Part shown: positions 62,427-64,000 of the stretch, one piece after another
Layout of the letters: each line of letters opens with the position of its first letter
Position numbering within the stretch: the stretch's first letter is position 1
Origin: Progne subis subis
Lineage: Eukaryota > Chordata > Aves > Passeriformes > Hirundinidae
Direction of reading: 5' to 3'
NCBI GenBank assembly: GCA_022316685.1
Contig: JAKJHU010000109.1
Coordinates: 1,364,001-1,428,000, forward strand
DNA: 64,000 nt
Made by a program: the position numbers and the translations under genes
The notes under the pieces: model-generated
What the model saw: the letters and a program-made list of their open reading frames with translations, nothing else
What the model was told of the DNA's origin: nothing
Database searches by the model: none

Positions 62427-63512
62427 ATTGTGGATAGAACAATCTAAATCATCAAGACAAAGAAAAGAATATTATAGCAGCAGAGGCTCAAGTCCCAGGA
62501 TGAAAGTTTAGCCTTGCGACTGTCATTATCATAGAGATGTTACGGAGGAAATCTCTGAAGTCTTGAGAGGCAGGCAGATAAAAACACAGGAAAGAGGCAA
62601 GTCAAAGATGAAGTCCAAGTCTGAGAAAGAGACCTGAGAAATACACTGAATTATTGTGTTTTCCTCAGTGACTGGGAAAGACATAGGGAAGATAATGAGC
62701 TCTTTTTGGCTAGCTGTTTTTGAACTTCAGCTGGTTGTGAGGTCTTAATGAAAAAAGGCAGAAACAAGTACAGTGGTTTCAATTGAAATTAAAGGGGGAA
62801 ATTACGTTACTCAGAGATATGTAAGAGAAGAGATTTATTTCAACAAATATGCTTTGATAAATAAAAGCTGTTACTAATTTTACACTCATTTTACAAGGTC
62901 ACTTCTACCTACAAACACAACTGAACAACTAGAGCTACACACAGGATGTATTTCCCTTGAAATGGTGGGGAATCAGAAACATTAAGGGGACATTGACCTT
63001 TACAGAGATTTCCTGTAGGAGAAATCTAGAGTCACCTACTAGAGTGGGGTCCTTGGGTTCATTCTGAATTCTCAAGTTTGCTCTTCCTCCTCTTTCAGAT
63101 ATACGTTTATAGCTCTCTTTTCTGCAATGCTTATTGTCTTGTGGTGCAGACTTTATTCGCACTCCACATGAATCCTTTATCACACACAGGCCTCACATAG
63201 GATACAAAGGGATGCCAGTTCCACATCCCTGGACCTCTCATATCAATGTTTTTAATTGTAACAATTTTCAAAGAGAATATGCACTTAAACCACAAGTACT
63301 ATGCCTACAGCAGTAATTTTTCTGAGCATGTGTGCTTGCATTGAATTGCACTGGATTGACTGCAATGATGGGTTAAAACACATCTGATCAGAATCATGGG
63401 TAATGTTTCAGAACACAGGACATGGAGATTGGTTTCATCAGAGATGAAAACAAAATATAGCCACTCTAAAAAAGAAAGGTTATAGCTGTTCATGCGAGGA
63501 GTTTGGCATGAT

Positions 63513-63516
<4 letters not shown>

Positions 63517-63557
<41 letters not shown>
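63517..63557 (+). repeat. Poly-A tract (A41)
   Basis: 41 uninterrupted A. No polyadenylation signal or recognisable retroposon body lies immediately upstream, so its origin is unclear. Confidence 0.97.
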
Positions 63558-63559
<2 letters not shown>

Positions 63560-64000
63560 TTGTCTTGATTGGTTTGCATTAGGGCAGGATCCTCTAGGAA
63601 ACACTGGGATTTCTCATCTTTTGTAAGTAATTACCTGAAAGAGTAGAGGGGGATGAAGGACACTTTGGAAGAGGGGTAAACGTTCCCCAGCCACCATGTA
63701 TGCAGCAGCATCATCAGTTCATGGAGAGCAAGAATCAACAATATCATGGGTGGCAGAGAGCAGCCTCTCTGCCTTTCCCTCCAGCCTTCCTCCCCACCAC
63801 AAAATGTGGCAAAGTTCTGGTTCCCTGGAGCCCAATAGCTGCCCATACTGCCCACTTTGCCTCCTCTTGCCTCAGCAAAGGCTGGCACTAGGTGGATTTC
63901 ACACAGAGAAACACATAAAGAAAGAAGCAGCCGACAGAGCTATTTCCTTTCTTCTTGCACAATGTAGCAGTCTGAGAAAGTTCAGATGAGCCTGGCAGGA

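Larger units (their letters stand above)
57786..64000. other. CRABP1 upstream flank, distal part
   Basis: No gene recognised. It contains the CR1 fragment, homopolymer tracts, AAC/AAT repeats, a perfect hairpin and a candidate conserved element listed separately. The remaining sequence shows nothing I can name. Confidence 0.7.

Noticed and set aside
63517..63557. A41 tract as the tail of a processed retrogene
   Set aside because: No polyadenylation signal, coding remnant or target duplication was found around it.
1..64000. CRISPR arrays, operons, phage or plasmid genes, tRNA and rRNA genes
   Set aside because: None seen. The window is vertebrate, and all short repeats found are microsatellites or small duplications.
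48801..64000. WDR61 exons, expected upstream of CRABP1 from human gene order
   Set aside because: No WD-repeat coding segment was recognised in either strand; the gene probably lies beyond the right edge.

Overview
This is a piece of a bird genome, probably a passerine; the species is an inference. It has vertebrate split genes with GT/AG introns, CpG-island promoters, CR1 retroposon fragments, solo retroviral LTRs and many microsatellites, and nothing prokaryotic. Two protein-coding genes can be recognised, both on the minus strand: IREB2 (iron regulatory protein 2) on the left and CRABP1 (cellular retinoic acid-binding protein 1) on the right. The two are also neighbours in the same relative orientation on human 15q25, so this is a conserved vertebrate gene pair.

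Layout. 1-12,790: the 5' half of IREB2, exons 1-9 complete plus the start of exon 10, which runs off the left edge. Together these give 416 codons with every intron phase consistent. 12,600-13,280: the IREB2 CpG-island promoter, with two perfect TCTCGCGAGA palindromes, one near copy, and a short array of GC boxes repeating about every 16.5 bp. About 13,295-13,650: an antisense CR1 fragment next to the island. 13,650-33,490: intergenic, with a long CA repeat, a possible LTR and a possible conserved non-coding element, but no gene I can support. 33,495-48,412: CRABP1, four exons, 137 codons plus stop, with an 11-kb last intron that holds a probable ERVL-type LTR. 48,413-48,800: the CRABP1 CpG-island promoter. 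48,800-64,000: CRABP1 upstream flank, AT-rich, with candidate conserved elements, a solo LTR with a 6-bp target duplication, a CR1 3' end, a perfect hairpin and several low-complexity tracts.

The two genes are unrelated in function. IREB2 encodes a cytosolic RNA-binding aconitase homologue that controls ferritin and transferrin-receptor mRNAs. CRABP1 encodes a small cytosolic beta-barrel that binds all-trans retinoic acid. I found no gene cluster or new system. The most useful new observations are regulatory: the promoter architecture and overlapping uORF of IREB2, U-rich and UG-rich tracts just after two of its splice donors, and the mobile-element insertions. Exon edges were set by hand from splice sites, reading frame and remembered family sequence; no alignment or search was run.
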